Source of the DNA: Salvia splendens | Taxonomy: Eukaryota > Streptophyta > Magnoliopsida > Lamiales > Lamiaceae | Direction: 5' to 3' | DNA: 64,000 nt | Assembly: GCF_004379255.2 (NCBI RefSeq) | Contig: NC_056041.1 | Location: 14,601,559 to 14,665,558, forward strand | In this document: positions 24,101-34,528 of the stretch, one piece after another | How the letters are laid out: each line of letters starts with the position of its first letter | Numbering within the stretch: position 1 is the stretch's first letter | Position numbers and translations under genes: made by a program | The notes under the pieces: model-generated | Told to the model about the DNA's origin: nothing | The model's input: only the letters and a program-made list of their open reading frames with translations | The model's database searches: none

Positions 24101-27100
24101 CAATGACTTATGACGGGCTAGAGGATCCTCATGACTTCTTGGGACGCTATCAATATAATATGGCGAACCAGGGTCTCAATGAGGTCCACATGTGCAAGCT
24201 GTTCCCCGAGTTGCTCATCGGGAACGCCAGAAGGTGGTTCGACAGCCTTCCTCAAGGCAGCATCAGATCCTACCGAGATCTCATGGATGCTTTCCACAGG
24301 AGGTTCTTTCAGAAAGCGGAAGCCCGAATCACTTCGGCTCAGCTGCTTTCTATACGTCAAGGTCGCGACGAAAAGATCAGCGACTTCCTGACGAGATTCC
24401 ATAAGGAATGCCTACAAGTAGATAATCTCAATGATCTACTTGTCATCTCGGCATTCCAAAATGGAATCCTGCCCGGAGCTCTCTACAGAAAGCTCGTGGA
24501 GTGCGGTCCGCAAACAGCTCAAGAAATGTGGGACATTGCGGACCAGTTTTCTCGTGCGGATGAGGCAGACCGTCGAAAACGGTCGTTAGACAGCTCATCC
24601 CAAGGAGACAAAAGGAAGCCCGATCAAAGCGACCAGGTGCTTCCTCGCCGAACTCCTTTTGAAAGAATTCAAAGGGCACCAGTACAAGGCAGATTGGGAC
24701 CACGTCTCAATCCTGAGAAGCCGCCCGCTCAGTTCGTACCATTAAACAAGTCAAGAGCGGAAATTTTCGAACTACATTCCGATATGTTCGAAAAACCAAA
24801 GCGGATGACGAAATCAGCCGCACGGCGACTTCAGGATCAATATTGCTCCTTCCATCAAACCCACGGTCACGATACCGAGGAGTGCCGAGATTTGGCTGCA
24901 GGTATTGACGTTCTTGTGAAAACAGGAACGTTAAAAAAATACCAAAGCAAGCAGCCGAAAAAGAACAAAAGGCAGAGAAGTGCGAACTGCAATCCTCAGG
25001 ATCCGAAAAGACATGAGGATCCCGAAGACGACGACGAGCCGCAATACGATGGAGTAATCCTGACTATTGATGCTCTCCCAGCCGGGAAGACTAAGTCGTC
25101 CCTAAAAGCAGAACGCAGAGGTTCCAATCAAGAGGAACCAACACATAAAAGGCTGAAGAAAGACGAAGTGATTACATTTTCAGATGCCGATCCCGTCCCA
25201 GCCATCTCTCCTCACCAAGACGCTATTGTCATCCAAGCCGGGGTGGCAAACAAACTGGTCCACAGAGTATTTGTGGATACAGGAGCGTCAGTCAGCATTC
25301 TTTTTAAAGAATGTTTCGATAAAATGGAAGTGGATCCAGCTCGGCTCAGTCCGGCTCCACTTCCTCTGAAAAGTTTCGCCCAGGAGGACACCCGCCCTGA
25401 AGGTATTATCAGCCTTCCGATCACGGTGGGAAAAGCGCCTACAAGCTCCAATACGATGATCGAGTTCTTTGTGGTGAAAGCTCGGTCTCCGTACAACATC
25501 ATCCTGGGGAGGGACTGGCTCAACACAGTTCGGGCCGTTTGCTCTACTTATCACCTCACCATCAAGATTCCCACTAAAAATGGGATAGCGGTCATCCGAG
25601 GTGATCAAAAGAGAGCAAAAGAATGTCTGCAGATTGCGCTTAAAAGTGCCGAGCAATCAGTTCGGCACCATCAAGCATAGCAATCACAGCAACCGGAGTC
25701 GGAGGCAAGCGAGATGACCGAAGTCACTTCAGAGCCGAACTCAATGACCGTTCAGTTATACGAAGATGATCCATCCAGAACGGTCAACGTCGGCTTCGCA
25801 GGAACGCCTCTACTCCGGGAAAAGACCATTCAGCTCCTCAAGGAGTACAAAGATGTCTTTGCATGGTCTCCGTTGGACATGACCGGAGTGCCCCCCGAGG
25901 TAATCACTCATCGGTTAAATATTGATCCTTCAATCCGGCCAGTAAAACAGAAGCAAAGACTCTTTGCGGCAGAAAGAAGCCAAGTCATCCATGACGAAGT
26001 CCGCCAATTACTAAAAGCGGATGTACTATTCGAGGTGAAATATCCTTCTTGGGTGGCCAATCCTGTGATGATCAAGAAAAAAGGAGGAGGATGGCGGATG
26101 TGCATAGATTTTACCGATCTAAACAAGCACTGTCCAAAAGATTGCTATCCCCTTCCGAATATAGATAAAAAAGTAGAAGCTTTGATCGGCTTCGAAATTT
26201 TCTGTTTTCTTGATTTATACAAAGGATATCACCAAGTGTTGATGGATGAGAGTGACGCTCCGAAAACAGCTTTCATCACCGATTTCGGCATTTTCGCTTA
26301 TAAAAAGATGCCATTCGGTTTAAAGAATGCCGGAGCCACTTATCAAAGGATGGTAGACAAGCTTTTTCGGCACCTAATCGGGAAACAGGTTGAAGTGTAT
26401 GTCGACGACATAGTTGTCAAAAGCAAAAGCACTTCGGAGTACGAAGACAACCTCAAATCCACTCTCGACGTGCTCCGGAAAGCCAACCTCAAACTCAACC
26501 CCCAAAAATGTACCTTTTTGGTAGATTCAGGAAAATTTCTGGGTTGTTGGGTTTCAAAGGACGGACTCAAGGCAAACCCTTCAAAAGTTCAAGTCATTCA
26601 AAACATGGCAATGCCGAAGTCCATACATGACGTGCAAAGGCTAACCGGATGTCTAGCCGCACTGAATCGATTCCTTTCCCAAGCAGCCGAAAAGCAACTG
26701 CCGTTCTTCAAAGTGTTGAAAAAAGCACCAAAGTTCGAGTGGGGAGCCGAGCAGAAAAAGGCCTTTGACGAGCTCAAAAGTTATCTAGCCGAGCTTCCTA
26801 TTCTCTCTGCTCCAACCGAAGCCGAAGTAATATTCTTATACTTAGCGGCATCAGATCAAACCATCAGCGCGGTGCTTGTACGAGAAGAAGGCCTAAAGCA
26901 GTTTCCCATCTACTTTACAAGCCGAGCATTAAGAGGTCCAGAAACAAGGTATCAACCTCTGGAAAAAATTGCTCTGGCGTTAGTAAATGCAGCAAGGAGA
27001 CTGCGGCCATACTTCTATGCTCACAAGGTATGTGTCTTAACCGATCTGCCTCTTCGGCAAGTTTTGACCAAGCCAGAAGCATCAGGCAGAATCGCCAAAT

Positions 27101-30100
27101 GGGCCATAGAGCTGGGAGAACACTCGATCGAGTACCTACCTCGGAAAGCCATCAAGGGACAAGCCTTGGCAGATTTTCTTACAGAGGCCAAGTTCGATCA
27201 AGCAATCCCTGTCATTGCCGAACAGAAAAAGTCTGCCAATGCCGAACTTGCACAGCCCTTGGAATCCGAAGTAGAGCCGCCAGACTGCTGGAGCGGATTC
27301 GTAGATGGAGCTTCAAACAAGATGGGAAGTGGAGCTGGTATTTTACTCGTCGCTCCCGACGGACACGAGGTAACCTACTCACTTCGGTTCCTATTCCCCA
27401 CTACTAATAATGAAGCCGAGTACGAAGCCCTCCTGGCCGGACTTCAGTTAGCGCAAAGTCTGCTCGTCAAATCTCTCAAAGTCCATTGTGATTCACAAGT
27501 CATAGTAAATCACATGTTGGGTACCAGTGAAGCCCGTGACGAGAGAATGAAGAAGTATTTGGACAAAGCGCAAAGCATCAGCCGAAGTTTCTCCTATTTT
27601 CGGATAATCCGCGTTCCCAGAGCGGAAAATAGCCGAGCAGATACCTTAAGTAAGTTGGCCTCAGATCCGAGCTCAAAGGCGGAAGAATTAATGCATCGAA
27701 GCATTGATGAAGCCGAGGTACATTCAATATCCAGCTCGCCGAACTGGATGACGCCGATCTTGCAGTATCTGGATCAAGGACAATTGCCCGAAGATAAGAG
27801 AGAAGCTCGGAAGATCACGTGCCGAGCACTTCGGTACGAACTTCATGAAGGAGTCCTCTTTAGAAAGTCTTACCTCCAGCCGTTATTGCGGTGCGTAGGA
27901 CCAGAAGAGACGGACTACATCCTCAGAGAAGTTCATGAAGGGTCGTGCGGTAGCCACATCGGAGCTAGAGCTTTAGCTAAAAAAGTTCTAAGATGGGGAT
28001 ATTATTGGCCAACCTTGGTACAAGAAGCAGTGCAGCTCGTCAAGACATGCCCGAAGTGCCAAATCCATGCAAATATCCCAAGAATGCCGCAGACCGATCT
28101 ATCCACTATGCAAAGCCCTTGGCCTTTCATGCAATGGGGCATAGACATAGTGGGACCACTTCCTCAAGCTCCTCGGCAAATGAAGTTCCTAGTCGTTGCC
28201 GTGGATTACTTTACGAAGTGGGTAGAAGCTGAACCATTAGCTACGATAACGAGCTCGAAGGCATTGGATTTCGTCTGGAAGAACATAGTGTGCCGATTTG
28301 GCATACCCCACATCCTCATCTCGGATAACGGGACTCAGTTCACCGACAAGACGTTCAAGAATTGGTGCCAAGAGCTGAATATTCAACAGCGGTTCACTTC
28401 GGTCTCTCATCCACAAGCAAACGGACAAACGGAGGTAACAAATCGTATCCTGGTGAAAGGGTTAAAAGCTCGGTTAGAACAAGCCAAAGGACAATGGGTA
28501 GAAAATCTCCCTCAAGTCCTATGGTCCTACCGAACTACACCCACAACCTCCAATGGTGAAACTCCATACAGTCTGGTGTACGGCACTGAAGCCGTAATTC
28601 CGGTGGAGATCGGCGTACCCAGTCCCCGAACTCTAAATTTCTCCTCAGAAATGAATGACGACGGACTGAGAGCCGAGCTAGATCTTGCCGAAGAAAGAAG
28701 AGAATTGGCATGCATAAAAGCAGCCAAGTACAAGGAGCAAGTAGCCCGGTATTACAACCAAAGGGTGAAGAAGCTGCAATTTCAAGTGGGAGATCTCGTC
28801 CTGAGAAACAATGAAGTAAGCCGAGCAGAAAAGCTGGGCAAGCTCGAACCCACATGGGAAGGTCCGTATCGGGTATCAGAAGTCCTCGGCAAAGGGTCTT
28901 ACAAATTGGCTCACATGTCAGGAGAACAGGTACCCCGAACATGGCACATTTCCAACCTCAAAAAGTTCCATTTGTAAGAGACAGTCCGGTCAGTCAGTCT
29001 TGAGTCCTGTTTGCTCAATGTGCTTTATTTGGTTTACTTGGTCTTTATTTGTCTCTGTGCGTTTTGTTTGTGTGTTTTGTCTGTCTCTGTGCGTGTCGTC
29101 TCTTACAAATGGTACTGAGGTATCTTGTTCTTCGAAGACTGATCCCCTTCTTAGAACATATACAAGCTAAACAATTGTGAGTCAAAGCTTCTAAAGAGGA
29201 TACAAGACCACAATTCAGCTTAAACAAGCAGTTCGTCTGAAACGAGCTGCAACAAGCCCACGATTGTGCGTCAAAGCTTCTAAAGAGGATACAAGACCAC
29301 AATTCAGCTTAAACAAGCACTTCGTCTGAAACGAACTGCAACAAAAGTCCAATTCTCGCGATAAAACTTGCCTGAATTAGGACTAGGGAAAGTCCGATCC
29401 ACGCGATAAAACTCGCCGAATTAGGACAAGGGAAAGTCCGATCCCCAAATTAGGACAAGGGAAAGTCCGATCCCCAAATTAGGACAACGGAAAGTCCGAT
29501 CCGAGCGATAAAACTCGCCAAATTAGGACACAAACCAAGTCCGGTCAAAGAAGAGTTCACTTCATGAGACCGTGGACAAACATCAACTTACCCCATACTT
29601 TTTTCCAGAATGCCGAAGTGATTCACTTCGCTTTTCGGGGGGGGTAGTGATGGAGTACGTACTAAACAAGCCCAACAGCAGTAAAGCCCAAGACAGAGTA
29701 TCAGTTCGGCATGACTAAAGAGTATCAGTCCGGCGTGACTAAAGAGTTCAGTTCGGTACAACCAAAGAGTTCGGCCCCAGCCTACAGCTCGGTGAAAGCC
29801 AACTCATCAAGCTCTGCTCTCAGGTCGGCATCAAGCTCTACTCTCAGATCGGCAAAAGCTGCTCGGCAATAATTCAGCAGTTCGGTCTCAGTATTCGACC
29901 GAACTAGGAGATAGTGGACTCATACAAGATTTCCACCTCCACTACACCGACGATCTATTTAGTGGTGTCAAGCAGTCATTAACTCATGCAGGATAGTGGA
30001 CCCATGCAAGGTCGCCACGATCTCCACGACATCCACTACCTAATAAATGCTGCATGCCACGATCTTAGTTCACTGTATAAATAGAACCTAGGTCAGATAG

Positions 30101-31216
30101 ATAAGGTCTTCTGCTTCTTCTTTTAAACTCTAAAAAAGCTCTCTAGAGAGAATATCATAAAGCAGGCCAGTGTTGTAAGCTGTAATTCGCAGATCAAGCA
30201 ATACAAACCTGCCCCCATTTCTCCCCGTGGACGTAGATTTACCTCAGTAAATCGAACCACGTAAAACCTCTGTGTCGTAATTTATTTTTACGTGCATTAA
30301 TTACCATCGAAAATTCGCCGCTTCATCACTGGTAGTACCTGGCCATGAAGTAGAGATGCAATGGTGAGGTACCAAGCTGTGTAAGTGGTCATGATTAGAC
30401 CAAGAAATGACCAAATCCTATAGTTGTGGAAAGATGGGATGAAAACAGTTGTTGCACAACATGCCCCAAAGATGTATGTCCATGTCCTCTTGTCCAAATT
30501 GTCATTTATGTAGTAGATATTGCTGCACAACAGTTTCAAATCAACCAATTTCTCATACAACTACTATATGCTAGTAAATACTTTAAAACAACAGAAATTC
30601 AAAACAAACAGTACCTAGCACAAGCAATGAGTTGAATAACTGATCCAAACAAGAGGAAGGTGCAGTTAAATGCCAAGCCCACATTCCTCCAATGCTTCCC
30701 AAGAAGCCCATCAAGAACTTCAAACCACTATTGTTTCCCCACCCCAAAAAAGTAACCAAAATTAGCAAAACGTGAAAAAAATCCTATAATAATTGTATTA
30801 TTATTACCTGAATAACATGGTTCCTAAAAACCACCTTCTCCCTCTCCTTTCTAGTCCTATACTCAACATAGAGAATGCTAATTAGATATGCAGTCCAGCT
30901 CCCAAGCAATCCATAAAACAGCTGGAACAATATCCCTGACGTCATCCCCAGCTGCGAGAACGAATACGGCAACGTCAGCAGCACTTGAGCCACCTGCAAA
31001 ACTCACACCCATTACTTGCATTTTTTTAACAAAAAAAAAGTGACATCCAAGAAAATAAGTACTAACCTGGTTGGAAGCGCAGCTGAACCAAGCGTCGTAG
31101 GCGGAGCCGCCGTGCCAGAAGAGCTTCGAGATTCTTGATTTCATGGTTGAGGGCTTCCCCTCGGCCTCCATTTCCACGTAGTTTGCGCTCTCCGCCGCCT
31201 TGTCGGAAGAGTCCAT
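21126..31216 (-). CDS. LAX2: AUX1/LAX auxin influx carrier, 8 exons, intron 4 filled by a retrotransposon
   Basis: Exons on the minus strand: 31216-31067, 30993-30808, 30727-30615, 30522-30339, 22757-22660, 22027-21820, 21739-21482, 21383-21126. Phases agree and the sum is 1455 nt, giving 484 residues, normal for the family. The protein is a proton-coupled auxin importer of the amino acid/auxin permease family in the plasma membrane. It starts MDSSDKAAESANYVEM; typical stretches include KLFWHGGSAYDAWFSCASNQ, LPYSFSQLGMTSGI, KRTWTYIFGACCATTVFIPS, TNILYTFGGHAVTVEIMHAM, LYFVWEKAIG and NAVEQPSKYFGRWVGAY. The assignment to LAX2 rather than AUX1/LAX1/3 rests mainly on neighbours (At2g21050 context). 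Intron 4 begins at 30338 and, after 10 nt, runs into a 7.5-kb retrotransposon. Intron 6 (21819-21740) has a GC donor, CAG|GCAAAA. A TATA-rich stretch lies at 31309-31319. No exon lesion is seen. Confidence 0.92.
22842..23522 (+). repeat. 5' LTR
   Basis: 681 bp, starts TGATGGAGTACG, ends CGCTTCATCA. A TATA box TATAAATAG at 23270-23278 is the probable promoter. The first half contains repeated TTCGGCATGACTAAAGAG-like units. By eye identical to the 3' LTR. Confidence 0.93.
23524..23541 (+). other. Primer-binding site
   Basis: TGGCGCCGTCTGTGGGAA begins two bases after the LTR end. This is a familiar form of plant gypsy primer-binding site; the tRNA was not assigned. Confidence 0.75.
23605..25680 (+). 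CDS. Retrotransposon Gag-protease polyprotein
   Basis: 691 codons. An A-rich leader (a run of A just before the ATG at 23605) precedes it. The capsid-like retrotrans_gag region (about residues 150-320) has RRWFDSLPQGSI, FHRRFFQKA and DFLTRFHKECLQVD. A C-x2-H-x4-H-x4-C knuckle (CSFHQTHGHDTEEC, about 415-428) and an aspartic protease with FVDTGASVSILF (about 556-567) follow. The frame ends in TAG at 25678-25680, and the next codons are CAA TCA in the same frame as pol. Gag proteins package the RNA; the protease processes the polyprotein. Confidence 0.9.
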   Translation: MHTRSHNTRASVRDNHEEANPAAHRPGKQPREKSTSSSHGEGASRSKGPHTESSQQPDLNEAVKLFLAEKQEEFLTFLQKSQQSEKTTADSPSSSRHESHYRSSDVSSRRKNPQPRHVPPRYRNHRRTPSPPYRRDVGFAMYGALKTPFSDDITRTPLPRNYRTPSMTYDGLEDPHDFLGRYQYNMANQGLNEVHMCKLFPELLIGNARRWFDSLPQGSIRSYRDLMDAFHRRFFQKAEARITSAQLLSIRQGRDEKISDFLTRFHKECLQVDNLNDLLVISAFQNGILPGALYRKLVECGPQTAQEMWDIADQFSRADEADRRKRSLDSSSQGDKRKPDQSDQVLPRRTPFERIQRAPVQGRLGPRLNPEKPPAQFVPLNKSRAEIFELHSDMFEKPKRMTKSAARRLQDQYCSFHQTHGHDTEECRDLAAGIDVLVKTGTLKKYQSKQPKKNKRQRSANCNPQDPKRHEDPEDDDEPQYDGVILTIDALPAGKTKSSLKAERRGSNQEEPTHKRLKKDEVITFSDADPVPAISPHQDAIVIQAGVANKLVHRVFVDTGASVSILFKECFDKMEVDPARLSPAPLPLKSFAQEDTRPEGIISLPITVGKAPTSSNTMIEFFVVKARSPYNIILGRDWLNTVRAVCSTYHLTIKIPTKNGIAVIRGDQKRAKECLQIALKSAEQSVRHHQA
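25678..25686 (+). promoter_or_regulatory. Candidate stop-codon readthrough site between gag-pro and pol
   Basis: TAG CAA TCA fits the CAR-YYA context known to promote readthrough of UAG by tobamoviral RNA. Frames on both sides agree (gag from 23605, pol through 25714 and on), and no other stop lies between. Observed: sequence and frame. Inferred: that it is used for expressing Pol. Confidence 0.6.
25681..28977 (+). CDS. Retrotransposon Pol polyprotein (RT, dual RNase H, integrase)
   Basis: The open frame continues directly after the gag TAG; its first ATG is 25714 (1087 residues from there). Counting from that ATG: RT with YVDDIVVKS at about 228; gypsy RNase H with LAASDQTISAVLVREE near 375; second, archaeal-type RNase H with GFVDGASNKMGSGAGILL near 528 and CDSQVIVNHM; integrase with HHCC zinc region (SHIGARALAKKVLRWGYYWP ... 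CPKCQ) from about 736 and catalytic GIDIVGPLP, ISDNGTQF and HPQANGQTEVTNR at about 808, 869 and 899. No stop or frameshift seen. No separate start signal is evident, consistent with readthrough from gag. Confidence 0.92.
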   Translation, partial: QSQQPESEASEMTEVTSEPNSMTVQLYEDDPSRTVNVGFAGTPLLREKTIQLLKEYKDVFAWSPLDMTGVPPEVITHRLNIDPSIRPVKQKQRLFAAERSQVIHDEVRQLLKADVLFEVKYPSWVANPVMIKKKGGGWRMCIDFTDLNKHCPKDCYPLPNIDKKVEALIGFEIFCFLDLYKGYHQVLMDESDAPKTAFITDFGIFAYKKMPFGLKNAGATYQRMVDKLFRHLIGKQVEVYVDDIVVKSKSTSEYEDNLKSTLDVLRKANLKLNPQKCTFLVDSGKFLGCWVSKDGLKANPSKVQVIQNMAMPKSIHDVQRLTGCLAALNRFLSQAAEKQLPFFKVLKKAPKFEWGAEQKKAFDELKSYLAELPILSAPTEAEVIFLYLAASDQTISAVLVREEGLKQFPIYFTSRALRGPETRYQPLEKIALALVNAARRLRPYFYAHKVCVLTDLPLRQVLTKPEASGRIAKWAIELGEHSIEYLPRKAIKGQALADFLTEAKFDQAIPVIAEQKKSANAELAQPLESEVEPPDCWSGFVDGASNKMGSGAGILLVAPDGHEVTYSLRFLFPTTNNEAEYEALLAGLQLAQSLLVKSLKVHCDSQVIVNHMLGTSEARDERMKKYLDKAQSISRSFSYFRIIRVPRAENSRADTLSKLASDPSSKAEELMHRSIDEAEVHSISSSPNWMTPILQYLDQGQLPEDKREARKITCRALRYELHEGVLFRKSYLQPLLRCVGPEETDYILREVHEGSCGSHIGARALAKKVLRWGYYWPTLVQEAVQLVKTCPKCQIHANIPRMPQTDLSTMQSPWPFMQWGIDIVGPLPQAPRQMKFLVVAVDYFTKWVEAEPLATITSSKALDFVWKNIVCRFGIPHILISDNGTQFTDKTFKNWCQELNIQQRFTSVSHPQANGQTEVTNRILVKGLKARLEQAKGQWVENLPQVLWSYRTTPTTSNGETPYSLVYGTEAVIPVEIGVPSPRTLNFSSEMNDDGLRAELDLAEERRELACIKAAKYKEQVARYYNQRVKKLQFQVGDLVLRNNEVSRAEKLGKLEPTWEGPYRVSEVLGKGSYKLAHMSGEQVPRTWHISNLKKFHL
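28978..29647 (+). repeat. Retrotransposon 3' untranslated region with tandem repeats and polypurine tract
   Basis: An 89-bp direct repeat (29171-29259 and 29260-29348, containing GTCAAAGCTTCTAAAGAGG). Then about four copies of a roughly 31-bp unit with ATTAGGACAAGGGAAAGTCC between 29350 and 29540. Just before the 3' LTR a run of G with TAG (29637-29647) is the likely polypurine tract. No coding sequence. Confidence 0.7.
29648..30328 (+). repeat. 3' LTR
   Basis: 681 bp, same ends and, as far as can be judged by reading, the same sequence throughout as the 5' LTR. The following 10 nt (30329-30338) are the first bases of the host intron. Confidence 0.93.
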
Positions 31217-34200
31217 TTTCTTTCTATGTTTTAGTGTAAACTCTTTAGCGGAAATGTTAGTGTGAATATGAGTTAGCAATGCAGCATGAATTGAAGAAGC
31301 CTGCGTGTCTATATATATACATGGCGGGGGGGAATATTAATAATGGTGAAGAGCGACTTTGGGAAGGGAGAAAACACGCTTTTGTAGAGGTTCAAAGCGC
31401 TATTGTGTAAGCCTGTAAGGTGTTTTTTTTGGAGAACAGGAGTTGATTGTTTTTTTAAGTTTATTTTATTTTAATATAATATGATGGTCTTGTCTTATAG
31501 TTGGAGGGTTTTGATTGATTAAATATAAGTTTATGTGATGAATAAGTATTAGTTTAATGTTTATTAGTTGTATAAGCGTGACAGTCCTGTCCGCACGAGG
31601 GGGTCTCTAATTCCGAGATTAATTGTTAATTAATCTTTTCATACATGTCACGGAGGGTTATTAGTTTTGTTTCCTTTCTTTCAAAAAAGGAAAAAAAAAA
31701 CAAACTCCGATTTGTTTCATTCCCTTCTCCTTTATATATATATTTTTTTATTGTTTGCTAATATTTATATTGATTAATAATTTTGAAATATCGTCAGTAG
31801 CCTACAATGCGGTGGAGTAATTCGAATTCGACAAATATTTATATTTGGGGCATTCCAAAATACGTATTTCATACTTTTAGAACATAAAATAAAACAATAA
31901 AAATAAGGGGTTAATATGGAGAATAATGAGAAAAGAGACCAAATGATTGCAGCTAAACGGGCGTGGTCGTTTTGCTAAGAATAATCTCATATTTACTGTA
32001 TTTAATCACATAGGGGTAAAATAGGGAAGCTACTCAATTTATGAGGGCTCGAGAATCTTTGCACATCTAGTCCCTAAAATAGTCTTATTTTTCACATTAG
32101 TTCAATGCAAAGCATACATTATTATTTGTTGCATTATATATTACTCCAAGTTTTTAGGGATAAAATGATGCCTTGTTACTACGATAGAAACTTTATTTTC
32201 CGATTATAATTACATTTTTTTTATATAGTATCGAGTTATATGTAAATTACTCATACTTAGATGTGATGTAGTATTTGTAGTGTATAATTAATGCAAATAG
32301 TAGTATATGCTTGGAACCAAACACTAAAAACGTTACATTAGTTGATCATGTGAGTTTGCAATTACTTTAATTTAGCAACTTCAGTTTTTGTGAAGAATGG
32401 AGTACATTTCTGACAATTATCAACATACAGAAAAAAATTATGATATATAGAATAAACTTTTATCATTATTAATCATTATTCATTATTTTCAAGAAGATGA
32501 AATGGTACAGGCATGCTTTTCAAAAATACTTTTAACTGTTTACAGCTTTTACTCATATGTAGCTCTCATAACTCATAAGTATACTACTCCATTACTAATA
32601 TTTTTTTAATATATATAGTAATTCATAAGTTGTTTTTGAAAATACAAATAAACTTACATGCGTATGTTGCTTTCTTAATCTGACCAATTACAAAACATAA
32701 TTTTTAGAAATCTGAGATAGAAAAAAATATACGTATAATTTCAAATTTTAAATGAATTATTCGAGAGTTTATAGATTTATACGATAGACAAGAAGAACAA
32801 AAGAAAAAGTTTATCTTTATTTACCCTTTTTGCAATTAAAGTAAAAAACATGTGTGTTTCTTGTTTTTAAAAAAGTCAGAGTTTTGTACCAAAACTTCAA
32901 CAAATAATCATTTAGATTCCATTTTAATTTTTATTGCTTTCTTCTTTGGCAAAACCATACAACCCATATACATTTATACAGCCTTATGTTTACCTTTTCT
33001 TTTTTGTCTTTTCTTGCAGAGACAATAAATATTACAGGGCAGTACATTTTTGTGAGACAAAGTGTGTGTGTGACAGATATTATTAAATTTGATTATGTTA
33101 AATAATTTAAGACTCTAATTAGTGTAGAAAATTAAAGGGTACATTCTAAAATTTTTGATTTACCTTTCAAGGAAAATCACCATTCACCCACCCCTCGCAA
33201 AATTAAAGGATAAAGAAATTTAAGATCATATACTCCAAAATCAATAATTACTCTACCTAAATACTAACACAGTACGTTTTTTCCCAAAGATAAACCCTTA
33301 CATTTTATTTTATCTCATAGATATGAACATGTTATGTAATTATGGTTTTATTTATGTGCATCAGAAACATAGTGATTGTGAAATTTGTTGGAGAAATGAT
33401 AAACCGTGACAATGGGACCAGAAACATTCTCTGAAAATTTGTCTCCTTTGACTGTCTCTATGATCATGACTCAGGTAATACTATAAAGTTATAAACCACT
33501 TTGAATTTCAAAAAAATATTTTTATTTTATTTTATTTTTATTAATGATTATTACTCCGTATTTATTTATTTGTGTGCACTTCAAACATATTTAAAACGTT
33601 TTAGCATTTTTTTCCTGATAAATAGCGAACTTCGATCCATCGATTATATATATGTATAAGTATATTAGCTGTTTTTATTTATTTTATTTTTAGTTTTGGT
33701 TAATATGTCTAAATACACACTATATGTGTATGTATGTTTTAAGAGAATATTAATAATTCGAAAAAAAATGGTCATTATATCTAGCGTGCAACATTAACGT
33801 CCACGCAAAGTTACATAAGAGACAGAGATTTTGATATTATAATTATTGATGATGATGACAATAATTAACACTAATTTAACCAAATATTAATGTTAAGAAG
33901 CATTCAAAAATGAAATATGTGACTTTGCCGATTGGGGATGGGGTGTATTTATGTTTATGGAAATGATTAAAAGGGACTTTGTTGGGTCAATATTTTTCCC
34001 ATACTTCTTTTTAGTAGACAAAATATTTGCATGTGCTTTCATATCTCGAACAGGAAATCCAATTTCTTATCCCAAATTATTGAACATATTAAAGATATCC
34101 ATATCACTTAGATATAAAATCTTATTATCCACGTATATAAGTATGTAATGTTTAGGGATGTAGTAGAATGTTTGACTTATGCTAACTAAAGTTACTACTG

Positions 34201-34528
34201 CATCTCAAAATAAAATTCAATTTTTGACTTACTTTCCTTTTACTTGGTAGTATTTGATCATTGGTATGTCATGGTGTGGATTGTTATAATGATTTGACGA
34301 CATTGCAATTTGATAAATGATGCCATTAATTGGAGAAACTTTTGGTGCCAACATTATCTATGCTTAATAATTGATTCAAAGTAATTTCATCAACTAGCAC
34401 AATCATTTTTATGAGTTCCCTTCTTGGTCCATAGGGTGGGAGTTGTTTTAACATGAATGATTGGATTTTGAATTAATAATCAACATGTCCAATCTGATAA
34501 TTCATTCAAACTAAAACCACACTGGTCA
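31217..34528. other. Promoter and long AT-rich upstream region of the auxin carrier gene
   Basis: Contains the probable TATA-rich core at 31309-31319 (minus strand). The remaining 3 kb is AT-rich, without credible genes or clearly bounded elements. Confidence 0.4.

Larger units (their letters stand above)
22842..30328 (+). mobile_element. Complete Ty3/gypsy LTR retrotransposon, Tat type, inside an auxin-carrier intron
   Basis: 7487 bp. LTRs at 22842-23522 and 29648-30328, each 681 bp, TG...CA bounded. Primer-binding site follows the 5' LTR and a G-rich polypurine tract precedes the 3' LTR. Flanking 5-mers are TTGGT (22837-22841) and CTGGT (30329-30333), one mismatch. Order of domains is gag, protease, RT, RNase H, second archaeal-type RNase H, integrase. 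A dual RNase H is, to my knowledge, characteristic of the Tat clade. Both frames are open, so the element looks competent. It is antisense to the host gene. Confidence 0.93.

Noticed and set aside
29350..29540. Regularly spaced repeats that resemble a CRISPR array
   Set aside because: They are tandem repeats inside a eukaryotic retrotransposon 3' region, without unique spacers of even length.
33951..34148. Small 65-codon frame in the 31-34 kb region
   Set aside because: Hydrophobic and AT-driven, no family match, no promoter or context; chance frames of this size are expected in such DNA.
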